From NCBI GenBank assembly GCA_963205525.1, contig CAUJJP010000071.1, positions 45,063 to 109,062 of the forward strand: a stretch of DNA of 64,000 bases, given 5' to 3'. Below the pieces are notes generated by a model, which saw only the letters and a program-made list of their open reading frames with translations, did no database searches and was not told where the DNA came from. The stretch comes from Pseudomonadota bacterium. GTDB taxonomy: Bacteria > Pseudomonadota > Gammaproteobacteria > Burkholderiales > Burkholderiaceae. The position numbers were made by a program, and so were the translations under genes. Positions within the stretch are counted from its first letter, which is position 1, and each line of letters starts with the position of its first letter. This document shows positions 50,037 through 58,758 of the stretch, piece after piece.

Positions 50037-51298
50037 GAAGCGCGCTCGATGTCGGCGCCGAGCTGGCGCAGCTTGGCTTCCATGCGGTCGTAGCCACGGT
50101 CCAGGTGGTAGATGCGGTCCACCGTGGTCTGCCCCTGTGCCACCAGGCCGGCGATCACCAGGCTCGCCGAGGCGCGCAGGTCGGTCGCCATCACCTTGGC
50201 ACCGGACAGGCTGGCCACCCCCTGCACCACCGCGGTGTGCCCCTCGACCTCGATCCGCGCCCCCAGCCGCAGCAGCTCGTTGACGTGCATGAAGCGGTTC
50301 TCGAAGATCGTTTCCGAGACCCGCGCCACGCCCTCGGCGATGCAGTTGACGGCCATGAACTGGGCCTGCATGTCGGTCGGGAAGGCCGGGTACTCGCTGG
50401 TGCGCAGGCTCACCGCGGCGGGCCTCCTGTGCATCGCGATGCGTAGACCGTCGTCGACCGCCGTGATCTCGGCGCCGGCCTCGCGCAGCTTGTCGATCAC
50501 CGCGTCCAGGTGGTCGGCACGCGCCCCCTGCAGCATCACCTCGCCGCCGGTGGCCGCCACCGCGCACAAAAAGGTGCCGGCTTCGATGCGGTCGGCGATG
50601 ATGCGGTGCGCCGCCGCCGGCGGATGCAGGCGCTCCACCCCCTCGATGCGGATGCGGTGGCTGCCGTGGCCCTCGATGCGCGCGCCCATCGCGATCAGCA
50701 GCTCGGCGAGGTCGCTCACCTCGGGCTCCAGGGCGGCGTTCTCGAGCACCGTCTCGCCCTCGGCCAGGGTGGCGGCCATGAGCAGGTTCTCGGTGCCGGT
50801 GACGGTGACCATGTCGGTCGCGATGCGCGCGCCCTTCAGGCGCCTGGCGCTGGCGACGATGTTGCCGTGCTCGACCGCGATCTGCGCCCCCATCGCCTGC
50901 AGGCCCTTGAGGTGCTGGTCCACCGGCCGCGAGCCGATCGCACAGCCGCCAGGCAGCGAGACGCTGGCACGCCCGAAGCGCGCCAGCAGCGGCCCGAGCA
51001 CGAGGATGGAGGCGCGCATGGTCTTCACCAGCTCGTACGGCGCCTCGGGCGTGATGGCGCCGCCGGCGTCGATCAGCACCTCGTCGGGATGCCCGGCGTC
51101 GCGCTCGGCGCGCGCGCCCATGCTGCGCAGCAGCTTCAGCGTGGTGGCCACGTCCTGCAGCTGCGGCACGTTGGCCAGGCGCACGGGAGCGGCCACGAGC
51201 AGCGCCGCACACAGCTCGGGCAGGGCCGCGTTCTTGGCGCCGGAGATGGCGACCGTGCCTTCGAGGCGACGGCCGCCGTGGATCAGGAGCTTGTCCAT
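50033..51298 (-). CDS. murA: UDP-N-acetylglucosamine 1-carboxyvinyltransferase
   Basis: First committed step of peptidoglycan synthesis. In 421 residues: [16 protein letters not shown] (Lys/Asn), the catalytic Cys loop [28 protein letters not shown] and [11 protein letters not shown]. The catalytic Cys (fosfomycin target) is present. It is coupled to hisG by ATGA and preceded by the ibaG gene 64 bases away, the usual betaproteobacterial order. Confidence 0.96.
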   Translation of the reverse strand: MDKLLIHGGRRLEGTVAISGAKNAALPELCAALLVAAPVRLANVPQLQDVATTLKLLRSMGARAERDAGHPDEVLIDAGGAITPEAPYELVKTMRASILVLGPLLARFGRASVSLPGGCAIGSRPVDQHLKGLQAMGAQIAVEHGNIVASARRLKGARIATDMVTVTGTENLLMAATLAEGETVLENAALEPEVSDLAELLIAMGARIEGHGSHRIRIEGVERLHPPAAAHRIIADRIEAGTFLCAVAATGGEVMLQGARADHLDAVIDKLREAGAEITAVDDGLRIAMHRRPAAVSLRTSEYPAFPTDMQAQFMAVNCIAEGVARVSETIFENRFMHVNELLRLGARIEVEGHTAVVQGVASLSGAKVMATDLRASASLVIAGLVAQGQTTVDRIYHLDRGYDRMEAKLRQLGADIERAS

Positions 51299-51362
51299 GC
51301 AGGTGCGTCCGGACGGGCGGCGCACTGCAGGAAGCGAAGATGGCTGCGCGGCGCCCTGATGT

Positions 51363-51614
51363 TCAGGGTTGGTGGTGGGCCGCGAACTCGGCCGGCGTCA
51401 GCGTCTTCATCGACAGCGCGTGGAATTGCTCGCGCATTCTATCGCCCAGCGCCGCATAGACCCGCTGGTGGCGCGCGATGCGGCTCTTGCCCTCGAACTC
51501 GGCGGACACGATGGTGGCAAAGAAGTGCCGGCCGTCGCCCTCGACCTCGAGGTGGCTGCACGGCAGCCCGGCGGCGATGAAATCGCGCAGCTGCTGGGGG
51601 GTGGGATCAGACAT
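51363..51614 (-). CDS. ibaG: BolA/IbaG family protein
   Basis: 83 residues. [40 protein letters not shown] is the BolA fold with the conserved Cys and the RxxRHxxV-type helix-turn-helix-like segment, followed by [18 protein letters not shown]. Proteins of this branch bind monothiol glutaredoxin/iron-sulfur clusters and are linked to acid resistance and cell-envelope control. Position next to murA fits IbaG. A GATAAT box ends 7 bases before the ATG. Confidence 0.92.
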   Translation of the reverse strand: MSDPTPQQLRDFIAAGLPCSHLEVEGDGRHFFATIVSAEFEGKSRIARHQRVYAALGDRMREQFHALSMKTLTPAEFAAHHQP

Positions 51615-51621
51615 GCGGCCA

Positions 51622-51627
51622 ATTATC
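51622..51627 (-). promoter_or_regulatory. -10-like element 7 bases before ibaG
   Basis: Minus-strand GATAAT, then TGGCCGC, then ATG at 51612-51614. It may drive the ibaG-murA-his unit. Confidence 0.5.
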
Positions 51628-51680
51628 GGCGAGTCGGCACGCCCCCATGTGCTGCGGGGCCGGGCCGCCCGCGCCGGCGC

Positions 51681-53069
51681 TCAGTCCGCGAGTTCGAGCT
51701 CCTCCCACACCACCGCGGTGCCGCTGCGCCGCCCCTTGACCTGGACGGCGCGGTCGCCGGACAGGGCGGCGAAAAACGCGCTGCGTCCGACGACGCGATC
51801 GTCGTCACGGAACGCGCTGTCCGGCAGTCCGGCCGTGTCGATGAGCACGCCCAGGATGGACAGCTGCGGGTTCGCCGAGGCCGACACCCGGCCGCGCAGT
51901 TCGACCTCGTCGTCGGGCGAGTCGACCTCGAGCCCCGACGCGACCACCACCGCATCGCCCGCCGGGCGACCGCGCAACTCCAGATGCATGCCCGGCCGCA
52001 GCTCGCTCAGCGAGGCGAGGTTCTCGAGCACGGTGAGCGCGGTGATCTGGATCTCCAGCCCGGGCAGGCCGACCAGGGTCAGGCGATCGCCGATGACCGC
52101 CTGCAGATCGGCTTCGATGCGCGCGCCGGCCTCGAACTCGACCTCGGTGGCCGTCATCACGCCCGCCGATATCGGTCCCTCGACCTCGACCTTCGCGCCG
52201 ACGACGAGATCGGATCGCAGCCCGTCCTCGAAGAGGGTGGCCGCGGCCACCACCACCGGCATGCCGCCGAGCATGAAGCCGTCGACCGTGAGCGCGGTCA
52301 CGTAGCCCTCGACCTCGGCCCCGGGGCTGGCGGCAATGCGCGGGCCTGCAGGCTCCACTTCACGCGCACTGAGCGTGCCGCACACCGGATTGCTGGCGCA
52401 GGCGCTGCCCTCGACCTGCACCACCATGCCGACCCAGCTGCCCGCGGGCATGTCGCGCAGATCGGCCCCCGCATATTGAACGGTCAGCGCTCCAATGCGC
52501 AGGCTGGCAGCGGCAGCGTCGTGCGCGCTGACCAGCCCGGTAGCCTCGAACCCGGGCGCTGGCGACGGGCTTTCGTGCGCGACGTAGGTCGCAGCGATGA
52601 CGCCGGCCGACGACGCAAGCCCGTGCACCTCGACGAAGTCACCGACCCCTGGCCGGCGCCCAAGCTCGAACCCGGTTCCGGCGTCGACCACGACCGTCTG
52701 CCCCATGACGACGAAGCCGTCCGCCGTGAGCTGCTCGACCCTGCCTTCGAGCGCGCTGTCCACGCTGACCAGGGTTGCGCTGCCGGCGGCCGCTCCGCCC
52801 TGCACGCGCGCGATCATCCCCACCCGCAGGTCGGACTGAGCGACGCTGCGCCCGTCGAGCTGGAATCCTGCCGTCTGGGTGTCGTAGCGCACACCATTGA
52901 CCCAGACGCTGCCGAAACCGGTGATCGCGCCGTAGGCCACGCCGGTGCCACCGTTTCCGGTCCCGCCTATGCCACCACCGCCACCACCGCAGGCCGCCAG
53001 TGCCAGGGCCGCTGTTGCCGTCGCAAGCCAGCGCCTGCGTGCGCCGGGTTTCCATCGGGGGTCGTTCAT
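51681..53069 (-). CDS. DUF5666 repeat lipoprotein
   Basis: A 462-residue exported protein: basic N-terminus, signal helix and lipobox LALAAC followed by a Gly run. The rest is a series of about five beta-rich modules of the DUF5666 type (for example ALEGRVEQLTADGFVVMGQT, VEGYVTALTVDGFMLGG and LRGRVSASANPQLSILG). Function of the family is unknown; the OB-fold-like modules suggest a surface or periplasmic binding role. Its ATG lies one base after the stop of the DUF6502 gene, so they form a pair. Confidence 0.8.
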   Translation of the reverse strand: MNDPRWKPGARRRWLATATAALALAACGGGGGGIGGTGNGGTGVAYGAITGFGSVWVNGVRYDTQTAGFQLDGRSVAQSDLRVGMIARVQGGAAAGSATLVSVDSALEGRVEQLTADGFVVMGQTVVVDAGTGFELGRRPGVGDFVEVHGLASSAGVIAATYVAHESPSPAPGFEATGLVSAHDAAAASLRIGALTVQYAGADLRDMPAGSWVGMVVQVEGSACASNPVCGTLSAREVEPAGPRIAASPGAEVEGYVTALTVDGFMLGGMPVVVAAATLFEDGLRSDLVVGAKVEVEGPISAGVMTATEVEFEAGARIEADLQAVIGDRLTLVGLPGLEIQITALTVLENLASLSELRPGMHLELRGRPAGDAVVVASGLEVDSPDDEVELRGRVSASANPQLSILGVLIDTAGLPDSAFRDDDRVVGRSAFFAALSGDRAVQVKGRRSGTAVVWEELELAD

Positions 53070-53070
53070 C

Positions 53071-53907
53071 TCATTCCTTTCTGGCAGGCTCGTGCGCGGC
53101 TGGCGCCTCGAAGTACTGGATACCCAGCCCAAGCCGCAGGCGCGGCGCATCGGGCCGGTGGGGCGGGTTGTCCAGGTCATGTTCGGCCAGCCAGGCATCT
53201 AGCAGTTCGAGCAGCTTCTGCGCCTGGCGGGCGCTGAGTTCACGGAATGCCGGCGCCGACTCGGCCGGGAAGCTGCGGTACATCACCTTGCGCTGGAAGC
53301 GCGCATCCGTGACTCCGTGCTGCAGGTTGTGGTCTATGGTGGCGATCAGGTCGGCCACGTCGCTGCCCAGGATGCCGAGTTTCTCGGTCTCGCCGGCGCG
53401 CGGCACGTAGGCACGCTGCGACAGGCGCAAGCGGCCGTCGCTGCCCAGCTGCACCGCTGCCACCGCCAGCAGTTCGTCCAGCACCGCCCGTGCCGGCATG
53501 TCTCCGCTGTGGCGGCGCACCAGTTCGGCAAAGCCCAGCGGGCCTTCGCTGATCGACAGCGCCGCCGGTCCACCACTGGCATCCTGGAAGTCGGCGTCGC
53601 GCGTCCAGGCGCTGACGACACGGGCGGCGCGGTTGTAGCCGTCCTGCCCCACGGTGTACGGCGGCTCGGCGAGCAGTCGCTGCACCTCCTTGCGCGTCAG
53701 CCCGGTCAGGATGGACGCACGCGAAACCGTCGGCTTGCGTCCGGGCAGCGCGAAATCCTCCATCGCCACTCGCACATAGGCCCGCCTGGCCAGCTCCTCG
53801 AACACCGAGAAAGGCACCTGATAGCGCAGCAGCAGGCGCACCAGCGGCTGCAGAAGTGCCTGCAGCGCCGTCTGGACGGCCAGATGGAGACGATTGGATG
53901 CATCCAT
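53071..53907 (-). CDS. DUF6502 family protein
   Basis: 278 residues. It begins with a helical, possibly winged-helix part (LQALLQPLVRLLLRYQVPFSVFEELARRAYVRVAMEDF, then GRKPTVSRASILTGLTRKEVQRLL) and continues with GYNRAARVVSAWTRD, typical of DUF6502. The early part reads like a DNA-binding domain, so it may regulate the DUF5666 gene it precedes by one base. The start at 53905-53907 is preferred over 53964 because homology begins there. An inverted repeat sits directly upstream. Confidence 0.8.
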   Translation of the reverse strand: MDASNRLHLAVQTALQALLQPLVRLLLRYQVPFSVFEELARRAYVRVAMEDFALPGRKPTVSRASILTGLTRKEVQRLLAEPPYTVGQDGYNRAARVVSAWTRDADFQDASGGPAALSISEGPLGFAELVRRHSGDMPARAVLDELLAVAAVQLGSDGRLRLSQRAYVPRAGETEKLGILGSDVADLIATIDHNLQHGVTDARFQRKVMYRSFPAESAPAFRELSARQAQKLLELLDAWLAEHDLDNPPHRPDAPRLRLGLGIQYFEAPAAHEPARKE

Positions 53908-53909
53908 TC

Positions 53910-53927
53910 TTGGGATTTTTTTCCCAA
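53910..53927. promoter_or_regulatory. Inverted repeat at the DUF6502 start
   Basis: TTGGGA and TCCCAA arms around a T/A-only spacer, 2 bases upstream of the start codon. It stands out against the GC-rich background and could be an operator or a 5' hairpin covering the ribosome site. Confidence 0.5.
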
Positions 53928-54022
53928 ATTTGCAGGATGTCAAGTGATCGTCCTGATTTCCCATCGTCGATCTGTAGCCGGCCCGGCCGGCGAGGGTCGT
54001 CCTGGCGCAGGCGCGCCGCGGC

Positions 54023-54783
54023 TCAGTGACGCAGCTTGTAGCCGCTGGCCAGCAGCTGCAGCGCCAGCAGCGAGACGGCGGCGAAGGCCGCGCCGACGCC
54101 GGCCAGGCTGATCCAGGGCGAGACGTCGCTGGCGCCGAAGAAGCCGCGCCGGAAGCCGTCGACGATGTAGAAGAAGGGGTTCAGGTGGCTCGCCGCCAGC
54201 CAGGGCCCGGGCAGCGACTGCACGGAATAGAAAACGCCCGAGAGCATGGTCATGGGCATCACCAGGAAGTTCTGGAACGCCGCCATCTGGTCGAACTTCT
54301 CCGCCCACAGGCCGGCGATCAGGCCCAGCGTGCCCATGATGGCCGCCCCCAGCACGCCGAAGACGAGGATCCACCACGGCTCGGCCAGGCGCAGCGGCAC
54401 CAGCCAGGCGGTAACCGCGAGCACCCCGGCGCCGACCACCAGCCCGCGCACCACCGAGGCGCCGACGTAGGCGACGAACCAGGCCTGGTGCGACAGCGGG
54501 GTCACCAGCAGGAACACCAGGTTGCCGGTGATCTTGCTCTGGATCAGCGAGCTGGAGCTGTTGGCGAAGGCGTTCTGCAGCACGCTCATCATGACCAGCC
54601 CGGGGATCAGGAAGGCGGTGTAGCCCACCCCCGGGAAGACCTCGACCCGGCCTTCGAGGACGTGGCCGAAGATCGCCAGGTACAGCAGCGAGGTGACCAC
54701 CGGCGCCACCACGGTCTGGAAGCCCACCTTCCAAAAGCGCAGCAGCTCCTTGCGGAACAGGGTGCCGGCGCCGTCCAGGCTGC

Positions 54784-54787
<4 letters not shown>
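54023..54787 (-). CDS. ABC-2 type exporter permease
   Basis: 254 residues with six predicted TM helices. FRKELLRFWKVGFQTVVAPVVTSLLYLAIFG, SVLQNAFANSSSSLIQSK and FLVMPMTMLSGVFYSV followed by LNPFFYIVDGFR are typical of the NodJ/YadH branch. It pairs with the ATPase whose stop overlaps its ATG (ATGA). Substrate unknown; lipids or glycans are usual for the branch. Confidence 0.9.
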
Positions 54788-55710
<923 letters not shown>

Positions 55711-55753
55711 GAGGGGCGCGATTCTACGGAAGGCCCGACGCGGCTGCCGATGC

Positions 55754-55759
55754 CAGAAT
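55754..55759 (+). promoter_or_regulatory. -10-like element 6 bases before the TetR gene at 55766
   Basis: CAGAAT, then GCCCGC, then ATG. No Shine-Dalgarno site. Confidence 0.4.
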
Positions 55760-55765
55760 GCCCGC

Positions 55766-56437
55766 ATGCCGCCCGCCTCGCCCAAGCGCAAGCCGCCCCG
55801 GCGCACCGCCGAGCGCATCCTGGAAACGACGCTGGACCTGTTCAACCGCTTCGGCGAGCCCAACGTCAGCACGACGCTGATCTCGGCCGAGCTGAACATC
55901 AGCCCCGGCAACCTGTACTACCACTACCCGGCCAAGGAAGAGCTGGTGAACGGCTTGTTCGCGCGCTATGAAGCCGCGCTCGACGAGCTGCTGCAGGCCG
56001 CCGAGGCGGTGGCCACGGTGGAGGACGCCTGGCTGTTCTTCCACATGCTGTTCGAGCTGATCTGGCAGTACCGCTTCCTGTACCGCGACCTGAACGACCT
56101 GCTCAGCCGCAACCGCCGGCTGGAGACCCATTTCCAGCGCCGGCTGCAGCAGACCACGGCCGCCGTGCGCGCCCTCATCGCCGGCCTGGCGCGCCACGCC
56201 GCGGTGCGCATCGACGCCGACACCGCGCCCGCGGTGGCGCAGGCGATGACGGTGGTGCTGACCTACTGGCTGAGCTACGAGTACGTGCGCGACCCGCGCC
56301 GCGCGCTCGAGCCCGAAGGGGCGGCCGCCGCGCTGGCGCGCGGCGCCTACCATGTACTGGCCCTGCTGCAACCCTATCTGGACCCGGCCGCACGCGCGCA
56401 CCTGCACGTCCTGGCCGGCCCCTACCTGGCGACCTGA
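55766..56437 (+). CDS. TetR/AcrR-family transcriptional regulator
   Basis: 223 residues. The N-terminal helix-turn-helix is RRTAERILETTLDLFNRFGE with VSTTLISAELNISPGNLYYHY, followed by an all-helical ligand domain (FFHMLFELIWQYRFLYRDLNDLL). It is divergent from the ABC-2 exporter with 55 bases between, so regulation of the exporter is possible. Ligand unknown. Confidence 0.88.
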   Translation: MPPASPKRKPPRRTAERILETTLDLFNRFGEPNVSTTLISAELNISPGNLYYHYPAKEELVNGLFARYEAALDELLQAAEAVATVEDAWLFFHMLFELIWQYRFLYRDLNDLLSRNRRLETHFQRRLQQTTAAVRALIAGLARHAAVRIDADTAPAVAQAMTVVLTYWLSYEYVRDPRRALEPEGAAAALARGAYHVLALLQPYLDPAARAHLHVLAGPYLAT

Positions 56438-56465
56438 CCGACGCTGAAGGCATGAGGAGGCCCCG

Positions 56466-57236
56466 ATGGCGAAATGGACCGCGTTCCCCTACGGCGACGA
56501 CTACCGCTACGACGCCGCGGTGCTGAAGAAGCACTGGGCCCGGCTGCATGCGGGCGACGCCGAACCCTGGCCCCAGGACAAGGCGCTGCAGGCAGGCTGG
56601 TCCCTGTTTCACGCCGGCGACTTCCAGCAGGCCTTCGAAGCCGGGCTGAAGGCCGGTGGCGCCGGCATCACGCTGGCCAACAAGGCGCAGTGCATCCACG
56701 CCAACTACCTGGAAAAGAGCGAGAAGGCGCGGCTGGCGATGTTCCTGGAAGCGGCCGGCCGCGCCGAGGCCCAGCAGGCCGCCGAGCCCGGCAATGCGAA
56801 CGCCCACTACTGGCAGGCCTACGCGCTCGGGCGCTACAGCCAGGGCATCAGCGTCGCGAAGGCGCTCGCGCAGGGGCTGGGGGCGAAGGTCAAGACCGCG
56901 CTGGAGACGACGATCCGGCTCGCCCCCAAGCACGCCGACGCGCACATCGCGCTCGGTTCCTTCCACGCCGAGGTGATAGACAAGGTCGGCAAGCTGCTCG
57001 GCCGCACCCAGGGTGCGGACACCGCCACCGGCCTGAAGATGTACCAGCAGGCGCTCAAGCTCAACCCGACGAGCGCGATCGCGATGGTCGAGTACGCCAA
57101 CGGCCTGGTGATGCTGGAAGGCGACAAGCGCATGAAGCAGGCCGAGCAGCTCTACGCCGACGCCGCCGCCAGCACGCCCATGGACGCCATGGAGCGGCTG
57201 GACGTCGAGATGGCGAAGGCCGAGCTGGAGGACTGA
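56466..57236 (+). CDS. TPR-like cytoplasmic protein of unknown function
   Basis: 256 residues with no signal peptide. MAKWTAFPYGDDYRYDAAVLKKHWARLHAGD at the start is distinctive, and the body contains TPR-like helical pairs (LQAGWSLFHAGDFQQAFEAG, NANAHYWQAYALGRYSQG, HADAHIALGSFHAEV and TSAIAMVEYANGLVML). I know of no assigned function. A perfect AGGAGG site lies 6 bases before the ATG. It follows the TetR gene by 28 bases and may be co-transcribed. Confidence 0.75.
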   Translation: MAKWTAFPYGDDYRYDAAVLKKHWARLHAGDAEPWPQDKALQAGWSLFHAGDFQQAFEAGLKAGGAGITLANKAQCIHANYLEKSEKARLAMFLEAAGRAEAQQAAEPGNANAHYWQAYALGRYSQGISVAKALAQGLGAKVKTALETTIRLAPKHADAHIALGSFHAEVIDKVGKLLGRTQGADTATGLKMYQQALKLNPTSAIAMVEYANGLVMLEGDKRMKQAEQLYADAAASTPMDAMERLDVEMAKAELED

Positions 57237-57263
57237 AGCCGCGCCGGCCCGGCCGCTGCGCCC

Positions 57264-58754
57264 TCAGCCCCCCGCCGGCTTGCGCCGGAAGATGCGTATC
57301 GGCTGCTCGCGCGGCGGCAGCGCCGGCGCGCCGTGCGATTTCAGGGTCGCGTTCAGGGCGCGGCCGGCGTCGTCGGCCAGGGCCGCCTCGCGCGCGCTGC
57401 GCACGGTGTCGGCGTCGCGCAAGGCCAGCACGTCGACGATGTGCAGCAGGCTGGTCTTGCCGCGCTCGTTGGTGCTGCCGTAGCCCTTGATCAGGCGCCC
57501 GCACTGCGCCAGCTCCAGGCCGAGCGTGGCATTCTTCTGCGCGCCGGCCTGCACCGCCGCCAGCCAGCGCTCGATCAACACCTGCTCGAGCGCGAAGCGC
57601 TGGCCGCGGCGGCGCCAGCCCTTCAGCCGCGAAAGCACGAACAGCGCCAGCGCCCCGTGCACGGTGTGCGTGCCCAGCTGCAGCGGCATCGCCCAGGGCT
57701 CGCGGCCGGCCGCCACCCGCCTGCGGTCCCAGGCCGTGAGGCGCGCCGCCAGGCCGGCCGGCAGCAGGGCGGCGATCTCGGGCACGCCGGGCTTGAAGTG
57801 GTCGAACACCTTGACCACCTCGTCGTCGCTGGCGCGCACCTCGCGGCGCACCCGCTCCTGGCGGCTGGCCGCGAGCTTGAGCGCAGCCACGCGCACGATG
57901 TCGTCGAAGGCCATCCACAGCGCGAGCCAGCGCGCCAGCTCCTGCTGCACAGCGGGCCAGGCGGCGAACCGGTCCAGCCGCTCGTCGTACAGCCGCGCGT
58001 AGGACTCGTCCTGGTAGCTCGCCACGCGCGCCCGGCCCAGGCTGCGCAGGTCCACCGGCGGCGGCGGGCGCAGCGCCGCCTCCACCGCGGCGCGCTGCTC
58101 GCGCTGGCGCGTGAGCACCTCGTAGGCGAGCGCAAAGCCACGCAGGCTGGGCGCCACGCCCTTGCCGCCTTCCTTGATCGTCTCCTCGTAGACCTCGCGC
58201 GCGAAGGGCAGCACGCCGCTGGCGGCGATGGCGCCGAACATGACGGCGCTGATCACGGTGCCGGCCTGCTGCGCCAGCGCCGCCAGGTCCAGCAGCTCGG
58301 CCTGGCGGGCGTGGCGCTGCACCGCCGCCATCAGCGCCGCGCTGTCGCTGCGGCCGTCGGCGGGCTGCATCTTCTCGGTCGTGGTGAGGGTGCGCGCGGT
58401 CGAGCTGACGACCACCGTGCGGTCCGGGCTGACCATGCCGGCGGCGGTCTGGCGCACCGCTTCCAGCAGCTCGGAGGACACCAGCAGGTCGACCCCGCCC
58501 GGCACCGGGTTGAGGCTGAACATGGGGCGCCGGCCGGGGTGGCTGGAGATCGGCTCGGGCCAGACCTCGACGTAGTAGGTGGTGGCACCGGTGCGCTGCG
58601 CCACCCCCGGCACCGAGGTGCTCTGGGCCGCGTAGCCGGCGCGCTGGGCGGCCGCGTAAAGCCATTCGGCAAGCACGCCGCCGCCTTCGCCGCCGAGGGC
58701 GCAGATGAGGACGCAGCGCGGGCGCAGCGGGTTCGAAGTCGTGTCCATGTCCAT
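57264..58754 (-). CDS. Indolepyruvate ferredoxin oxidoreductase, beta-type subunit
   Basis: 496 residues. The N-terminal 200 form the gamma/beta-type domain of 2-oxoacid ferredoxin oxidoreductases (ALGGEGGGVLAEWLYAAAQ, SVPGVAQRTGATTYY, FGAIAASGVLPFAREVYEE). The C-terminal 290 residues are the helical extension (DUF6537-like) found in the long aerobic-type enzyme. The complex oxidises aryl-pyruvates made from aromatic amino acids to aryl-acetyl-CoA. It starts 4 bases after the alpha-type gene. Confidence 0.88.
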   Translation of the reverse strand: MDMDTTSNPLRPRCVLICALGGEGGGVLAEWLYAAAQRAGYAAQSTSVPGVAQRTGATTYYVEVWPEPISSHPGRRPMFSLNPVPGGVDLLVSSELLEAVRQTAAGMVSPDRTVVVSSTARTLTTTEKMQPADGRSDSAALMAAVQRHARQAELLDLAALAQQAGTVISAVMFGAIAASGVLPFAREVYEETIKEGGKGVAPSLRGFALAYEVLTRQREQRAAVEAALRPPPPVDLRSLGRARVASYQDESYARLYDERLDRFAAWPAVQQELARWLALWMAFDDIVRVAALKLAASRQERVRREVRASDDEVVKVFDHFKPGVPEIAALLPAGLAARLTAWDRRRVAAGREPWAMPLQLGTHTVHGALALFVLSRLKGWRRRGQRFALEQVLIERWLAAVQAGAQKNATLGLELAQCGRLIKGYGSTNERGKTSLLHIVDVLALRDADTVRSAREAALADDAGRALNATLKSHGAPALPPREQPIRIFRRKPAGG

Positions 58755-58758
58755 CTCT

